NCBI GenBank assembly: GCA_910588965.1
Contig: CAJUSO010000007.1
Coordinates: 1 to 64,000 of the forward strand
DNA length: 64,000 nucleotides
DNA from: an uncultured Lachnospiraceae bacterium
GTDB taxonomy: Bacteria; Bacillota; Clostridia; Lachnospirales; Lachnospiraceae
Direction of reading: 5' to 3'
The first letter of the stretch is position 1; every line of letters begins with the position of its first letter. Shown here in pieces: positions 8,040-18,175 of the stretch. The notes beneath the pieces are model-generated. The model was not told the DNA's origin, did not search any database, and worked only from the letters and a program-made list of their open reading frames with translations. Position numbers and translations under genes: made by a program.

Positions 8040-11000
8040 ATGAGGAATAAGAGATGGAAATATAGCCGGGTCATGGCGACGATGCTGGCAACGGCCATGA
8101 CAATTACAACAGCCTTGCAGCCCATGGGCGTGCAGGCAGCTGTACCAAATGATAATTATGAGAATAAGACCAAACATGTATTGTGGTCTACCTCCTTTGA
8201 AGAGGGGGAAAGCGCACTTGAGAACTTTAAGGAGTCCACTGCCGATGCAGGCCGGGAGACACAGAATGTGGAGAGCGGGCTTTCATCAAGCAGCCTGGTG
8301 GGGGATATTACGAGGAAAGTAGATTTAGCTTCCATTACAGGTACGGAAAATTATAATACGACAGAAACGAAGGAAAAGCTGTTTGACAGCAATTCCGGGA
8401 CGAAATTTTATACCAGGATTGATAAGAATAATGCCCATGCCCCTACGGCAGACGACCCGGTTTGGGTGAATTTCAGCTTAGAAGGGGAAGAGGCGGAAGT
8501 TGTTACGGTATATGCAATTACCTCAGCAAATGATTCCCCGAACCGCGACCCGAAATCTTGGACATTAAAGGGCAGCAAGGATGGGGAAACCTGGGTAGTG
8601 CTGGACGAGCAGTCAGGCCAGGCTTTTTCCAAACGGTTTGAGCAAAAAATATATGAGATTGAGAACACGGAAAGCTACGCCCATTATCGGATTGAAGTAA
8701 CGGAGAATAATGGGTCAAACATGGACACACAGTTTGCAGATTTGAATATTGGCACGGGCATCCCAACGCCTGGAGACCAGTTTATGGCTGCAAAGGTGGC
8801 AAAGGGACCGTCCAATACTTGGAACCAGGCATCTAACCGGGGATGGACTGGGGCAAAATCCCTGGAAGTATCCGGTACGCAGATGGGGGAAGGGGCATTT
8901 GCTTCCAACGTGCTGTTTGATAACCTGAATACAGAGATAACAGAGGATACTTATTTAAGCTATGTGATTTTCCCATCCCTGACTTCATCCGCGTATGATT
9001 ATGAATATACCTCCATGCATATGGCAATTGACCTGAAGTTTAAGGACGGTACATATCTAAGTGAACTAGAAGAAAAGGCTCTTGACCAGAATGAAAATGT
9101 GCTGGAAGCAGGCGCACAGGGCGCGAGCAGGGTGCTGAATACCAACCAGTGGAACAGGATTTACTCCAACATCGGTAAGGTGGCAGCGGGCAAGACGGTA
9201 GAACAGGTACTGGTTGTCTTTGATAAGGATGCAAAAGAGGCACAGGGGAATCTGAATTTCCTGACCTATTTTGATGATATTGAACTGTATACAAAACAGG
9301 ATACCAAGCGCGAACACCTTTCCGATTATGTGTACATCCTGCGCGGGACCAACGATACCCCTGGTTTTTCCAGAGGATTGACAGCGCCGGGCGTAACTGT
9401 ACCCCATGGGTTTAATTTCTGGGTTCCTTGTACGAATTCAGGAGACAATAAGACTTATGATTACCAGGATACGCAATTGCAGTATGTGACGGTCAGCCAT
9501 GAGCCCTCTTACTGGGTAGGAGACCGTGGGACATGGCAGTTTATGGTAAATACTTCCCTGGATGGGGAAAGCGGATCTTATAACAGCGGTTCTAGGGCTG
9601 CAAGCTTCTCCCATGACAATGAAGTTGCAAAGGCACATTATTATAGTGTGGAATTTGACGATACCGTAGGGAATAATGCAAAAGGTGCAAAAATGGAGAT
9701 GACCTCCACAGACCACTGCGGCGTGGTAAAGGCTACTTTTGCAGAAGGCACAGAAAATAAGAACTTTGTGTTTGACTGCGTACGTGCAGGCGGTGGTTTC
9801 GCTTTTGAAGAAGGCAACCGTTCCTTTACCGCATACAGCGACCATACAGGCAACGGCTCAAAGAGGATGTATGTGTACGGCGAGTTCAGCGAAGCAGCTA
9901 CAAAGGCAAAGGCAAACGGCAAACAGGCAGTTGCACAGTTTGCGGGCAATACGGTAGAGATGAAGGTCGCAACCTCTTATATCAGCTATGACCAGGCGAA
10001 GAAAAACCTGGAGCTTGAAGTTGGCGCCAGCACTTTTGACCAAGTAATGAAGGAATCCCAGGCTACTTGGGATGAGACGCTCGGCGTAGTCAGCGATGTC
10101 AAAGGGGCGACCGAGGAGGAAATGATTTCCTTGTACTCTAACCTGTACCGCCTCTTCATGTATCCGAACAATATGTCGGAAAATGTCGGCACAAATGAAA
10201 ATCCAGACTGGAAATACAAGAGCCCATACAAGGATGCCAATGCGGAACCAGTATCCGGCCACAAGATTTATATTAACAATGGGTTCTGGGATACTTATCG
10301 GACGACTTGGAGCGCATATGCCCTGCTGACGCCGAATAAAGCGCCAGAACTGCTGAATGGCTTGGTGCAGCATTATAATGACCAGACCTGGGTGCCAAGG
10401 TGGATTGCCCCTGGCGGGACAAACAGCATGGTAGGGACCAGCAGTGATGTCATTTTTGCAGATGCTATGATGAGGGGCATTGAATTCGATTCTAAGAATG
10501 CTTATGATTCAGCGCTCCGCAATGCGGCGACAGTTTCTTCGAACCTGACAGGCGGCGGCAGGAAGAATTTGAATACTTCCATTTTTGCGGGCTATACGGC
10601 AGGCACGGATGAGAATTTCTCCTGGACCATAGAAGGCTATATCAATGATTTTGGTATTTCCCAGATGGCCAAGGCTTTGGCAGAGAAAGAGACAGACCCA
10701 GCCAAGAAGGCGGATTACCTGTCAGAATACCAGTACTATCGGAACCGCGCCCAGAACTATGCATTGCTGTTTGACAATGCAGGCGATGATATCAGCCAGA
10801 AGTGGCTGCGCGGGAAAGAGAGCAATGGGAACTGGACCACAGAGAATACCACGAACGGCGTTTATGACCCCGTACGCTGGAGGGGCGACTATACAGAGAC
10901 AAACGGCTATAATATGTCCGTTTCCGTACCACAGGATGGGCAGGGGCTTGCAAACCTTTATGGCGGCAGGGAACAATTGGCAGCTAAAATTGACAGCATC

Positions 11001-14000
11001 TTAGAGGATGAGAGCCCATACAGCGGCTATGGCGCAGAGAATGGCCAGGGCGGTATCCATGAGCAGCTGGAAGCAAGGGAAGTGAAGATGGGGCAGTATG
11101 GCCACAACAACCAGCCAGCCCACCATATCCTGTATATGTACAATTATGCTGGGGAGCCATGGAAAGCCCAGAAGAATATCAGGGACGTCTTAGACCGTTG
11201 TTACACAGGGTCTACCTTCGGCCAGGGCTACCTGGGTGACGAGGACAATGGGGAAATGTCCGGATGGTATATTTTCTCAGCCCTTGGATTCTATCCTGTA
11301 ACCGTAGGAAGCGATGAATTTGCAATTGGGTCGCCGTTGTTTGATTCTGCTACGGTGAATATGGATAATGGCAAGAAGATTAAGATTACGGCAAATAATA
11401 ACAGCAAAGAGAATGTTTATATCCAGAGCATGACCTTAAACGGCCAGCCTTATACAAAGAATTATCTCAAGCATGAAGACCTTGCAAATGGGGCAGAAAT
11501 CGTATTTGAGATGGGCAATACGCCAAATAAAGAATGGGGAAGCAAAGAAGAGGATTTGCCGACTTCCCTTACCGAAGGCACAGAGCAGCCAGCACCGAAG
11601 AAGGATGCTACAAATGGGGCTGCAACGGTAGATGGGGCAGAAGATGTGAAATTAGGGCCGGTAGAAGTTAATACATTGTATGGGGACATTACAGGCGTTA
11701 AGGATTTGATTGACAATAATTCCAACACAACGGCTACACTGAAAGAAGGGAAGACAACCTTAGTTTATGCGTCTTCAGCTCCTAAGAATGTGGAACTCAT
11801 TACCCTTTCTTCTGACGGTACGGAAGGGACCGCACCTACAGGCATGAAAATCTATGGTGCAAACGAAGGCGGGACATGGACAGAGCTGGCAACATATGAT
11901 AATATTTCATTCCAGTGGACACGGTATACCAGGCCCTTCGCAGTAAACAGTGAAGAGAATTATTCATTCTATAAGGTTGAACTTACCGGCGGCACCAGCC
12001 TGGCAGAGATTGAGTTTTTAGCTTCCGAGGATCTTGGCGCAGAATTAAAGGCGCTGATTGTAAGAGCAAAGAAAGTGCTTGGGGAACAGGAAGACATGAT
12101 TGGGGCAGTAAGGGATCTTATGATTGACCGTTTGGCTGCTGCACAGGTAGTATCTGACGACCCAGAGGCATCAAGGGCAGACCTGCAGAAGGCATTCTCT
12201 GATTTGCAGGAGGTTGTTTCCAGGGCAGATAGCATCCGGAGCGCCCATGAGAGGATTGAAGCAGAGGAATTTTCTGATAAGCACAGTGAGATTGTAAACG
12301 ATGGGGCAAATATCGGCGGCGTTAAGAAGGGTACTTGGGCAATGTACCAGGATGTTAAGTTTGGCGGGCCTATAAGTTCCTTTGAAATCTGCTATGCTGG
12401 CCAGGAGAGAGATGCAGGCGGTTATGTGGAAGTATATGTGGATGAGAAAGACAATCCTGATAAGAAAATCCTCACCATCGAGACACCTACCACAGGTTCA
12501 GATTGGAGCAACTATGTAACAGTCGATACAAAGGATGTAAATTCGGATTTGGTAACTCCAGGATGCCATGACGTGTACCTGGTATTTAAAAACAATACGA
12601 ATAAAGCCTATGTAGCTAATGTAGACTGGTTCCGCTTCAACAGGATAAACCATGAAGAAGTTATGGAAAAGATTGAAGCAATCGGCGAAGTAACCCTGGC
12701 TTCTAGGCAGGCAGTGGCAGAGGCAAGAAAGCTGTACGAGGGCCTGACTAATCTGGAGAAAGCCCAGGTAACAAACCGGAAGAAGCTGGAAGAAGCAGAG
12801 CGTATCCTGGCAGAACTGGAAGACGAACTTACAGCCGTTGATGATGTGATTTCCAAGATTGGTGAGATTGGCATTGTGACCTTGGAATCTGAGGCTGTCA
12901 TTTTAGAAGCCAGGGCAGCATTCGACGCGCTTACTGAAGAACAGCAGGCAGCAGTGACAAATGCGGCAGTTTTAGTGAGCGCAGAAACAACATTACAACA
13001 GCTGAAGACAGACAAAACAGCAGCTGAGGCAGTAGTAGGCCTGATTGGCAGGATTGGCAGCCCGGCAAATGAAGCGGCAGTGACAGCAGCTAGGGAAGCT
13101 TATGATAAGCTGACAGGCGCCCAGAAGGATTTGGTAGGCGTAGAGAACTTAACGAAGCTGACAGAGGCAGAAGTACAGATTGCCCAGAAGAAGGGCGATG
13201 AGGCAGCGGCAGCGAAAGTTGTAGAGCTGATTAGCAAGCTGGCAGATGTGGACCTGAATTCTGAAACAGCCATTGCAGCAGCCAGGACAGCATACAATAA
13301 CTTAAGCGATGCCCAGAAGGCTATGGTAGGGAACCTGCAGACCTTAGAGAACGCAGAGCGGAAGATTGTAGAGCTGAAGGATGCGGCAGCAGCGGCAGAA
13401 GTAACCGGCTTGATTGGGAATATCGGCCAGGTGGCATTGAATTCTGAGACAGCCATTGCATCTGCCCGGGCAGCATACAATAGCTTAAGCGATACCCAGA
13501 AGAATTTGGTAACAAACCTGCAAGTACTGGTAGATGCAGAGGCAGCGCTTGCACAGGCTAAATCTGACAAAGAGGCGGCAGACGCAGTAGCAAACATGAT
13601 TAACCAGATGGATGATAATTCCGAGCAAGCAGTAACGGCAGCCAGGGCAGCTTATGATAAATTGACAGACGCCCAGAAAGCCATGGTAGGCGTAGCAAGC
13701 CTGACGAAGCTTACTAATGCTGAGGCTAAGCTTTCCCAGGGCACCAGCGGACAGGACCGTGCAAAGCAGGTATCCGATATGATTGGGCAACTGACAAACG
13801 TTACCCTGGATTCTGCAAAGGACGTGGAGAAAGCCCGCATCGCTTATGATTTACTGAATGCAGAACAGAAGAAACTGGTGACAAACGTAAAGGTACTGGA
13901 AGATGCTGAGAAGAGGATTTCAGACCTGAGGAAAGAAGCAGCAGACAAGGCAGCTGCAGAAAAAGTGTCTGGCTTGATTGGCAGCATTGGGGATGTGGCT

Positions 14001-15074
14001 CTGAACTCTGAGACCGCCATCGCATCTGCCAGGGCAGAGTACAATAAACTGACCGCAGACCAGAAGAAACTGGTAACAAATGTGAAGGTACTGGAAGACG
14101 CTGAAGCAGCGCTTGCACAGGCCAAAGAAGACAAGAAGGCAGCTGATACCGTAATTGGCTTGATTGGGAAACTGACAGGCGATTCAAAAGCAGACGTAGA
14201 AGCAGCCAGGGCAGCATACAACAACCTGAGCGACGCCCAGAAGGCAATGGTAGGCGTTGGGACTTTAGCAAAACTTACCGAAGCAGAGAACCAAGTAGCC
14301 CAGAATGACAGGGAACAGGCTTCCGTAAGCCAGGTTGTAGAAATGATTGGGAAGCTGACAAACGTTAGCTTAGATTCTGCAAAAGATGTAGAGAAAGCCC
14401 GCGTGGCATATGATATGCTAAGCGACGCCCAGAAGGCGCAGGTAACAAACCTTGCAGTTTTGGAAGCAGCAGAAAAGAAGGTAAAAGAACTTGAGGATGC
14501 CAGCAAAGAGCCGGTTAGGCTTGCTACACCGAAGATCCTTTCTGTAAAGAGCAGCATCACAAGCAAGGCAGGCGGAAGGGTGAAGATTTCCTTCCAGAAG
14601 CCGGCAGCAGGGCAGAAAATCTATGTATACCGCAAGATTGGCGGCATCCGGAAATTCATTGGCAAGACAACGGGAAGCTATATCTATGACAACAGCCCGG
14701 CAAGCGGCAAGACAGCAAGCTATCTCATCAAGGCCGTGCCAAATGATAAGACGAAATTTAGGAATAGCTTAAGCAGCAAGCTTGTGAACCTTACCGTTCC
14801 TGCAAACCCATCATCTGTAAAGGTGAAGGCGCTTGGCAAGAAGCAGGTAAAGGTAAGCTGGGCAAACGTGAAAGGGGCGGATAAGTACTATATTTACCGT
14901 TCTGCAAAGAAGGACAGCGGATATACGAGGATTGCTTCCGTGAAGGCCTCAAAGAAAGCCTATGTTGATAAAAAAGCAACTGTTGGGAAGACTTATTATT
15001 ACAAAGTAGTGGTGAAGAAAGCCTCTAAGTACAGCGCTGGAAAGACATCCAAGGCTGTCAAGGTGAAAAAATAA
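8040..15074 (+). CDS. Giant secreted GH92 alpha-mannosidase with CBMs and helical repeats
   Basis: 2344 residues, starting with a signal peptide (cut probably after the Ala pair near residue 34). Order: F5/8 type C-like region (about 90-235); GH92 N-domain with GTNDTPGFSRGLTAPG (about 435-680); GH92 catalytic domain (about 680-1170) with NNGFWDTYRTTWSAYALL, the ENFSWTIEGYINDFGI segment and the family-typical GFYPVTVGSDEFAIGSPLF; a second F5/8C-like domain (about 1190-1330); a CBM6-like domain (about 1405-1530); about ten helical repeats of roughly 62 residues (about 1540-2155; ARAAYNNLSDAQK-type motif); two C-terminal Fn3-like modules. There is no LPXTG. GH92 enzymes are calcium-dependent exo-alpha-mannosidases acting on N-glycans or yeast mannan, so extracellular mannose release is the expected role. 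The C-terminal repeats probably form a stalk. Confidence 0.92.
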   Translation: MRNKRWKYSRVMATMLATAMTITTALQPMGVQAAVPNDNYENKTKHVLWSTSFEEGESALENFKESTADAGRETQNVESGLSSSSLVGDITRKVDLASITGTENYNTTETKEKLFDSNSGTKFYTRIDKNNAHAPTADDPVWVNFSLEGEEAEVVTVYAITSANDSPNRDPKSWTLKGSKDGETWVVLDEQSGQAFSKRFEQKIYEIENTESYAHYRIEVTENNGSNMDTQFADLNIGTGIPTPGDQFMAAKVAKGPSNTWNQASNRGWTGAKSLEVSGTQMGEGAFASNVLFDNLNTEITEDTYLSYVIFPSLTSSAYDYEYTSMHMAIDLKFKDGTYLSELEEKALDQNENVLEAGAQGASRVLNTNQWNRIYSNIGKVAAGKTVEQVLVVFDKDAKEAQGNLNFLTYFDDIELYTKQDTKREHLSDYVYILRGTNDTPGFSRGLTAPGVTVPHGFNFWVPCTNSGDNKTYDYQDTQLQYVTVSHEPSYWVGDRGTWQFMVNTSLDGESGSYNSGSRAASFSHDNEVAKAHYYSVEFDDTVGNNAKGAKMEMTSTDHCGVVKATFAEGTENKNFVFDCVRAGGGFAFEEGNRSFTAYSDHTGNGSKRMYVYGEFSEAATKAKANGKQAVAQFAGNTVEMKVATSYISYDQAKKNLELEVGASTFDQVMKESQATWDETLGVVSDVKGATEEEMISLYSNLYRLFMYPNNMSENVGTNENPDWKYKSPYKDANAEPVSGHKIYINNGFWDTYRTTWSAYALLTPNKAPELLNGLVQHYNDQTWVPRWIAPGGTNSMVGTSSDVIFADAMMRGIEFDSKNAYDSALRNAATVSSNLTGGGRKNLNTSIFAGYTAGTDENFSWTIEGYINDFGISQMAKALAEKETDPAKKADYLSEYQYYRNRAQNYALLFDNAGDDISQKWLRGKESNGNWTTENTTNGVYDPVRWRGDYTETNGYNMSVSVPQDGQGLANLYGGREQLAAKIDSILEDESPYSGYGAENGQGGIHEQLEAREVKMGQYGHNNQPAHHILYMYNYAGEPWKAQKNIRDVLDRCYTGSTFGQGYLGDEDNGEMSGWYIFSALGFYPVTVGSDEFAIGSPLFDSATVNMDNGKKIKITANNNSKENVYIQSMTLNGQPYTKNYLKHEDLANGAEIVFEMGNTPNKEWGSKEEDLPTSLTEGTEQPAPKKDATNGAATVDGAEDVKLGPVEVNTLYGDITGVKDLIDNNSNTTATLKEGKTTLVYASSAPKNVELITLSSDGTEGTAPTGMKIYGANEGGTWTELATYDNISFQWTRYTRPFAVNSEENYSFYKVELTGGTSLAEIEFLASEDLGAELKALIVRAKKVLGEQEDMIGAVRDLMIDRLAAAQVVSDDPEASRADLQKAFSDLQEVVSRADSIRSAHERIEAEEFSDKHSEIVNDGANIGGVKKGTWAMYQDVKFGGPISSFEICYAGQERDAGGYVEVYVDEKDNPDKKILTIETPTTGSDWSNYVTVDTKDVNSDLVTPGCHDVYLVFKNNTNKAYVANVDWFRFNRINHEEVMEKIEAIGEVTLASRQAVAEARKLYEGLTNLEKAQVTNRKKLEEAERILAELEDELTAVDDVISKIGEIGIVTLESEAVILEARAAFDALTEEQQAAVTNAAVLVSAETTLQQLKTDKTAAEAVVGLIGRIGSPANEAAVTAAREAYDKLTGAQKDLVGVENLTKLTEAEVQIAQKKGDEAAAAKVVELISKLADVDLNSETAIAAARTAYNNLSDAQKAMVGNLQTLENAERKIVELKDAAAAAEVTGLIGNIGQVALNSETAIASARAAYNSLSDTQKNLVTNLQVLVDAEAALAQAKSDKEAADAVANMINQMDDNSEQAVTAARAAYDKLTDAQKAMVGVASLTKLTNAEAKLSQGTSGQDRAKQVSDMIGQLTNVTLDSAKDVEKARIAYDLLNAEQKKLVTNVKVLEDAEKRISDLRKEAADKAAAEKVSGLIGSIGDVALNSETAIASARAEYNKLTADQKKLVTNVKVLEDAEAALAQAKEDKKAADTVIGLIGKLTGDSKADVEAARAAYNNLSDAQKAMVGVGTLAKLTEAENQVAQNDREQASVSQVVEMIGKLTNVSLDSAKDVEKARVAYDMLSDAQKAQVTNLAVLEAAEKKVKELEDASKEPVRLATPKILSVKSSITSKAGGRVKISFQKPAAGQKIYVYRKIGGIRKFIGKTTGSYIYDNSPASGKTASYLIKAVPNDKTKFRNSLSSKLVNLTVPANPSSVKVKALGKKQVKVSWANVKGADKYYIYRSAKKDSGYTRIASVKASKKAYVDKKATVGKTYYYKVVVKKASKYSAGKTSKAVKVKK

Positions 15075-15208
15075 GAGGCAGGCAGCCGCAATCCGGAAGG
15101 GAACTGGAAAGAGGCAGGCAGCCATAATCCGGAAGGAGCCTGGAGAGAGGCAGGCATCCACAATCCAGAGGAGGCCTGAAGAGAGGCAAGCAGCATAAGG
15201 AATGGCAG
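15073..15208 (+). repeat. Imperfect 36-bp tandem repeats, about 3.7 copies
   Basis: Units start at 15073, 15109, 15145 and 15181, each beginning (A/G)AGAGGCAGGCA-like and ending in a GGAGCCTGGA-like stretch; the last copy is partial. They follow the stop of the GH92 gene without spacers, so they are contiguous tandem repeats, not a CRISPR array. Confidence 0.8.
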
Positions 15209-15242
15209 ATTTCTCCCGCCGTCTAACGGTGGGGGAAATCTG
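15206..15242 (+). terminator. Hairpin before the two-component operon
   Basis: CAGATTTCTCCCGCCG pairs with CGGTGGGGGAAATCTG (two G-U pairs) around a 5-base loop. No T tract follows, so it may be a weak terminator for the GH92 transcript or a leader structure for the regulator gene 58 bases downstream. Confidence 0.5.
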
Positions 15243-15299
15243 TGGTTATATCGTGTTATCCACAATTTTAAAAAATAAAAGAGAGATAAGGCGGGGAAA

Positions 15300-16892
15300 A
15301 TGTTAAAGGTAATCATAGCAGATGATGAGCAGCGGATCTGCAGGCTGGTCCAGGTACTGGCAGATTGGGAATCACTGGGTATGGAAGTAGTAGGGACAGC
15401 GGAAAATGGGTTTGAGGCGCTTAATCTTATCAAAGAAACCCATCCGGATATCCTCATTACGGATATCCGGATGCCTGGATGCGACGGGTTAGAACTTATC
15501 CGGCAGGCAAAGCTGACATGCGCCCATTTGGAAGTTGTAATAATCAGCGGTTATGCCCATTTTGAGTATGCGCAGAATGCCATACGGTATGGCGTAGGGA
15601 ATTATCTGTTAAAACCAATCCGGCGGGAAGAACTGATGGAGACCCTTTCGAAAATGAAGGAGCGCATCTTAAAACGCTTGGATGCAGAAGAGACAACCCA
15701 GGCCATCCGCCAGGATAACCAGAAGAAGCTGTCACGCCTAAAGGGAAGCCTACTGAAAGATTTGCTGAACAATGAGAAAATACAATTATCCAGGGAAAAA
15801 CTGAAAGAAGCCTATTATTTTGACGGGAAAGGCGAATGCTACCAGACCTTTGTCCTGAAAATAGACTGCGACGTCCGTAAAGTGGATAGGGAAGCAGCGG
15901 AAATCCTGCGGGAAAAAGCGGAGATGACCCTGCGCAATGGCCTGGAGAAATGCTGTGAGGAGATGCTCCTCTATTTTAAGGGATATTCCGGATATGGATT
16001 GCTGAATTACACATCTGGGAAAACGGGCGCCATCCGCAAGAAGCTTCGGGATTGCCTGAACCAGATGGAGGCAAAGAAGCGTATCTATGGGATGGTGGAA
16101 TTTTCCATGGCTATTGGGAATGAGGTAGGGAACCCGCAAGAACTGGAGGTTTCCCTGAAAAACGCAAAAGAAGCGGTGAAAGAGCGCCTGCTAGAAGGGA
16201 CAGGGCGTTTGTTGGAAGGAGTGCCCAAGGGCTCTGGGCGCCTTAAGCAGCGGGAACTGGACCGATATGCCAAAAGGATTGAACATGCCATTGAGGCATT
16301 GGACGCGGAGGAAGCTGCTGATGCCAGCCAGGAACTGGAACAGGACGTCATGCAGATTCCCGGTATCTGCGGCAGGGAACTGCTGGAGGTAGTAACGATT
16401 GCTGGAAATTTGTTTTCAGCAAGGGTAGGCATTGACGGCGTAGAAGAGATACAGAGGGGATTTGTGGCGGAGTGTTGCGAACAGTGCAGCAAGCGCGAGC
16501 AGCTGTTCCAGGAACTGGAAAAGCTGCAGACGGAACTGATAAGCCAAGTGCAGGAGACAAGGGCGAATGAAGCTGCCCGTCCCATCCGCATGGCCAAGCA
16601 GTATGTGCTCCAGCATTTTGCAGAGCCCATTACCTTAGAGGAGGTCTGTGAAGCGGTAGGGTTCAGCGTCAGCTATTTCAGCGCCCTTTTTAAGAAAGAA
16701 ACAGGGGAAGGCTTTGCAAAATTCTTAACCCGGATACGCATCGATGAGGCCAAAAACCTGCTGCGGGAGACAAACCTGTCCGTAGGGGAGATTGGGGAAA
16801 AGGTGGGATACAGCGACCGGAAGCATTTTACAAGCACTTTCCGGAAAATTGTAGGGCTAAACCCTGCAGAATACCGGAAACTCTATGGATAA
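15300..16892 (+). CDS. YesN-type response regulator with AraC output domain
   Basis: 530 residues. An N-terminal receiver domain carries the acidic pocket (ADDE, residues 7-10), phospho-acceptor D55 in ILITDIRMPG and K106-region LLKP. A central linker of about 300 residues is typical of YesN proteins. The C-terminal AraC helix-turn-helix pair (about 425-530) includes EEVCEAVGFSVSYFSALFKK and EKVGYSDRKHFTSTFRK. It forms an operon with the kinase at 17120 and the pseudo-ATPase at 18172, and sits directly downstream of the ABC/GH92 genes it probably activates. The ATG at 15300 follows GGCGGGGAAA. Confidence 0.93.
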   Translation: MLKVIIADDEQRICRLVQVLADWESLGMEVVGTAENGFEALNLIKETHPDILITDIRMPGCDGLELIRQAKLTCAHLEVVIISGYAHFEYAQNAIRYGVGNYLLKPIRREELMETLSKMKERILKRLDAEETTQAIRQDNQKKLSRLKGSLLKDLLNNEKIQLSREKLKEAYYFDGKGECYQTFVLKIDCDVRKVDREAAEILREKAEMTLRNGLEKCCEEMLLYFKGYSGYGLLNYTSGKTGAIRKKLRDCLNQMEAKKRIYGMVEFSMAIGNEVGNPQELEVSLKNAKEAVKERLLEGTGRLLEGVPKGSGRLKQRELDRYAKRIEHAIEALDAEEAADASQELEQDVMQIPGICGRELLEVVTIAGNLFSARVGIDGVEEIQRGFVAECCEQCSKREQLFQELEKLQTELISQVQETRANEAARPIRMAKQYVLQHFAEPITLEEVCEAVGFSVSYFSALFKKETGEGFAKFLTRIRIDEAKNLLRETNLSVGEIGEKVGYSDRKHFTSTFRKIVGLNPAEYRKLYG

Positions 16893-16928
16893 GTAAAATA
16901 GGGGTGTATTGGTAGCCGGGCAGGGATA

Positions 16929-17066
16929 GGGGGATTGTTGGCCGGCTAAGTGCATGGGGAGGGGACATGCAAGAGGCAGGGAAGCCAGGCAGAAAGAGGG
17001 GGATTGTTGGCCGGCTAAGTGCAGGGGGAGGGGACATGCAGGAGGCAGGGAGGCCAGGCGCAGGGG
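16929..17066 (+). repeat. 69-bp tandem duplication
   Basis: The segment starting at about 16929 (GGGGATTGTTGGCCGGCTAA) recurs 69 bases later at about 16998 with few changes. Both copies contain GAGGCAGGG(A)-GCCAGGC, which resembles the core of the 36-bp repeats at 15073, so related repeats lie on both sides of the response regulator gene. No gene is seen in 16893-17119. Confidence 0.75.
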
Positions 17067-17119
17067 ATTGTAACAGCAGGGAAGTGTTCATGGACAGGAA
17101 AAGATGAAAGGAAAGCATT

Positions 17120-18175
17120 ATGGGTAAATGGAAAGAAAAGCAGAAATACCTTTCTTACCGTATTACGCTTCTAGTAAGGGCGTCCCTCTTTTTCCAGGCG
17201 CTGTTACTTTTGGTGGGCTGTGTTTTAATCTTTACGGTTGGGATGTCGGTATGGCTTTTGGCAGCAGGGGCTCTTTATATGGCAGTGCAGGATTTTATAT
17301 TTTATAAATGGGTTATGGAGCCGTACCATCGGATGGAACAGAGGATCCGCCTTCTGGCGGAAAGCTATACGGATGCCATCCTGTCCAGGGAATGGGAAGT
17401 ACTCCCTTCACCTTCTACCGGGCTAATCTGTGAGAAGATTATGCTGTTGATGAACCCTTCGGATTCCCTGAAAATGAGCAAACGGCAGGCACAGTACCTG
17501 GCGCTGCAGAACCAGATTAACCCACATTTCCTATATAATACGTTAGAGAGCATCCGGAGCGAGGCGCTGATTGCCCAGTTGGATACCGTAGCGGATATGA
17601 CAGAAACCCTTGCCCGGTTTTTCCGCTATACCATCAGCAAGGTGGAAAATTTCGTATCTGTAGAGGAAGAGCTGGAGAACTGCCTGATGTATTTCAGCAT
17701 CCAGCAATACCGCTTTGGCTCCCGGCTGAGCCTGGAAATTGAATGCGACCCGGAAGAAAAGGAGAAGATTTACGGATGCCGCCTTCCCAAGCTGACCCTA
17801 CAGCCCATTTTAGAGAACAGCATTGTCCATGGGACGGAGTGCAAGATTGGCACAGGGCATCTGGTCATACGCCTGGAGCGGACCAAGGAACAGCTATTAA
17901 TCTGTATTTCCGATGATGGGATTGGGATGGATGAGGCTGCCTTGGAACGGCTGAACGAGCGGCTGGAAAAGAGCACCCTTACCTCCGGCCAGCAGGAGGA
18001 GGACGGGCATGGTGGGATAGCCCTGGCAAATGTCAATAACAGGATCCATATGCTATTCGGGGAAGCTTATGGGATGCAGATTTATTCCATGCTGGGGAAG
18101 GGGACAGATGTGGAGATAAAACTCCCTATCTTCACCAGTGACAGGGAATTGGAGAACCGGGAGGCTATGCGATGA
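17120..18175 (+). CDS. YesM-type sensor histidine kinase lacking an extracellular sensor domain
   Basis: 351 residues, much shorter than usual YesM kinases (about 580). Two adjacent membrane helices (about 16-40 and 43-62) are separated by only a few residues, so there is no room for an external ligand-binding domain and no HAMP domain is evident. The kinase core has LQNQINPHFLYNTLESI with phospho-acceptor H136, and an HATPase domain with LQPILENSIVHG (N box) and DDGIGM. It is expected to phosphorylate the regulator encoded just upstream. It overlaps the next gene by four bases (ATGA at 18172), implying translational coupling to the degenerate ABC protein. Confidence 0.92.
   Translation: MGKWKEKQKYLSYRITLLVRASLFFQALLLLVGCVLIFTVGMSVWLLAAGALYMAVQDFIFYKWVMEPYHRMEQRIRLLAESYTDAILSREWEVLPSPSTGLICEKIMLLMNPSDSLKMSKRQAQYLALQNQINPHFLYNTLESIRSEALIAQLDTVADMTETLARFFRYTISKVENFVSVEEELENCLMYFSIQQYRFGSRLSLEIECDPEEKEKIYGCRLPKLTLQPILENSIVHGTECKIGTGHLVIRLERTKEQLLICISDDGIGMDEAALERLNERLEKSTLTSGQQEEDGHGGIALANVNNRIHMLFGEAYGMQIYSMLGKGTDVEIKLPIFTSDRELENREAMR

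Noticed and set aside
12608..14566. Several long minus-strand open frames within the GH92 repeat region
   Set aside because: They are reverse-frame shadows of Ala/Glu-rich helical repeats, with no ribosome sites and low-complexity Ser/Ala/Phe composition.
15073..15208. 36-bp repeats considered as a CRISPR array
   Set aside because: The copies are directly contiguous without spacers and diverge among themselves; no cas genes.
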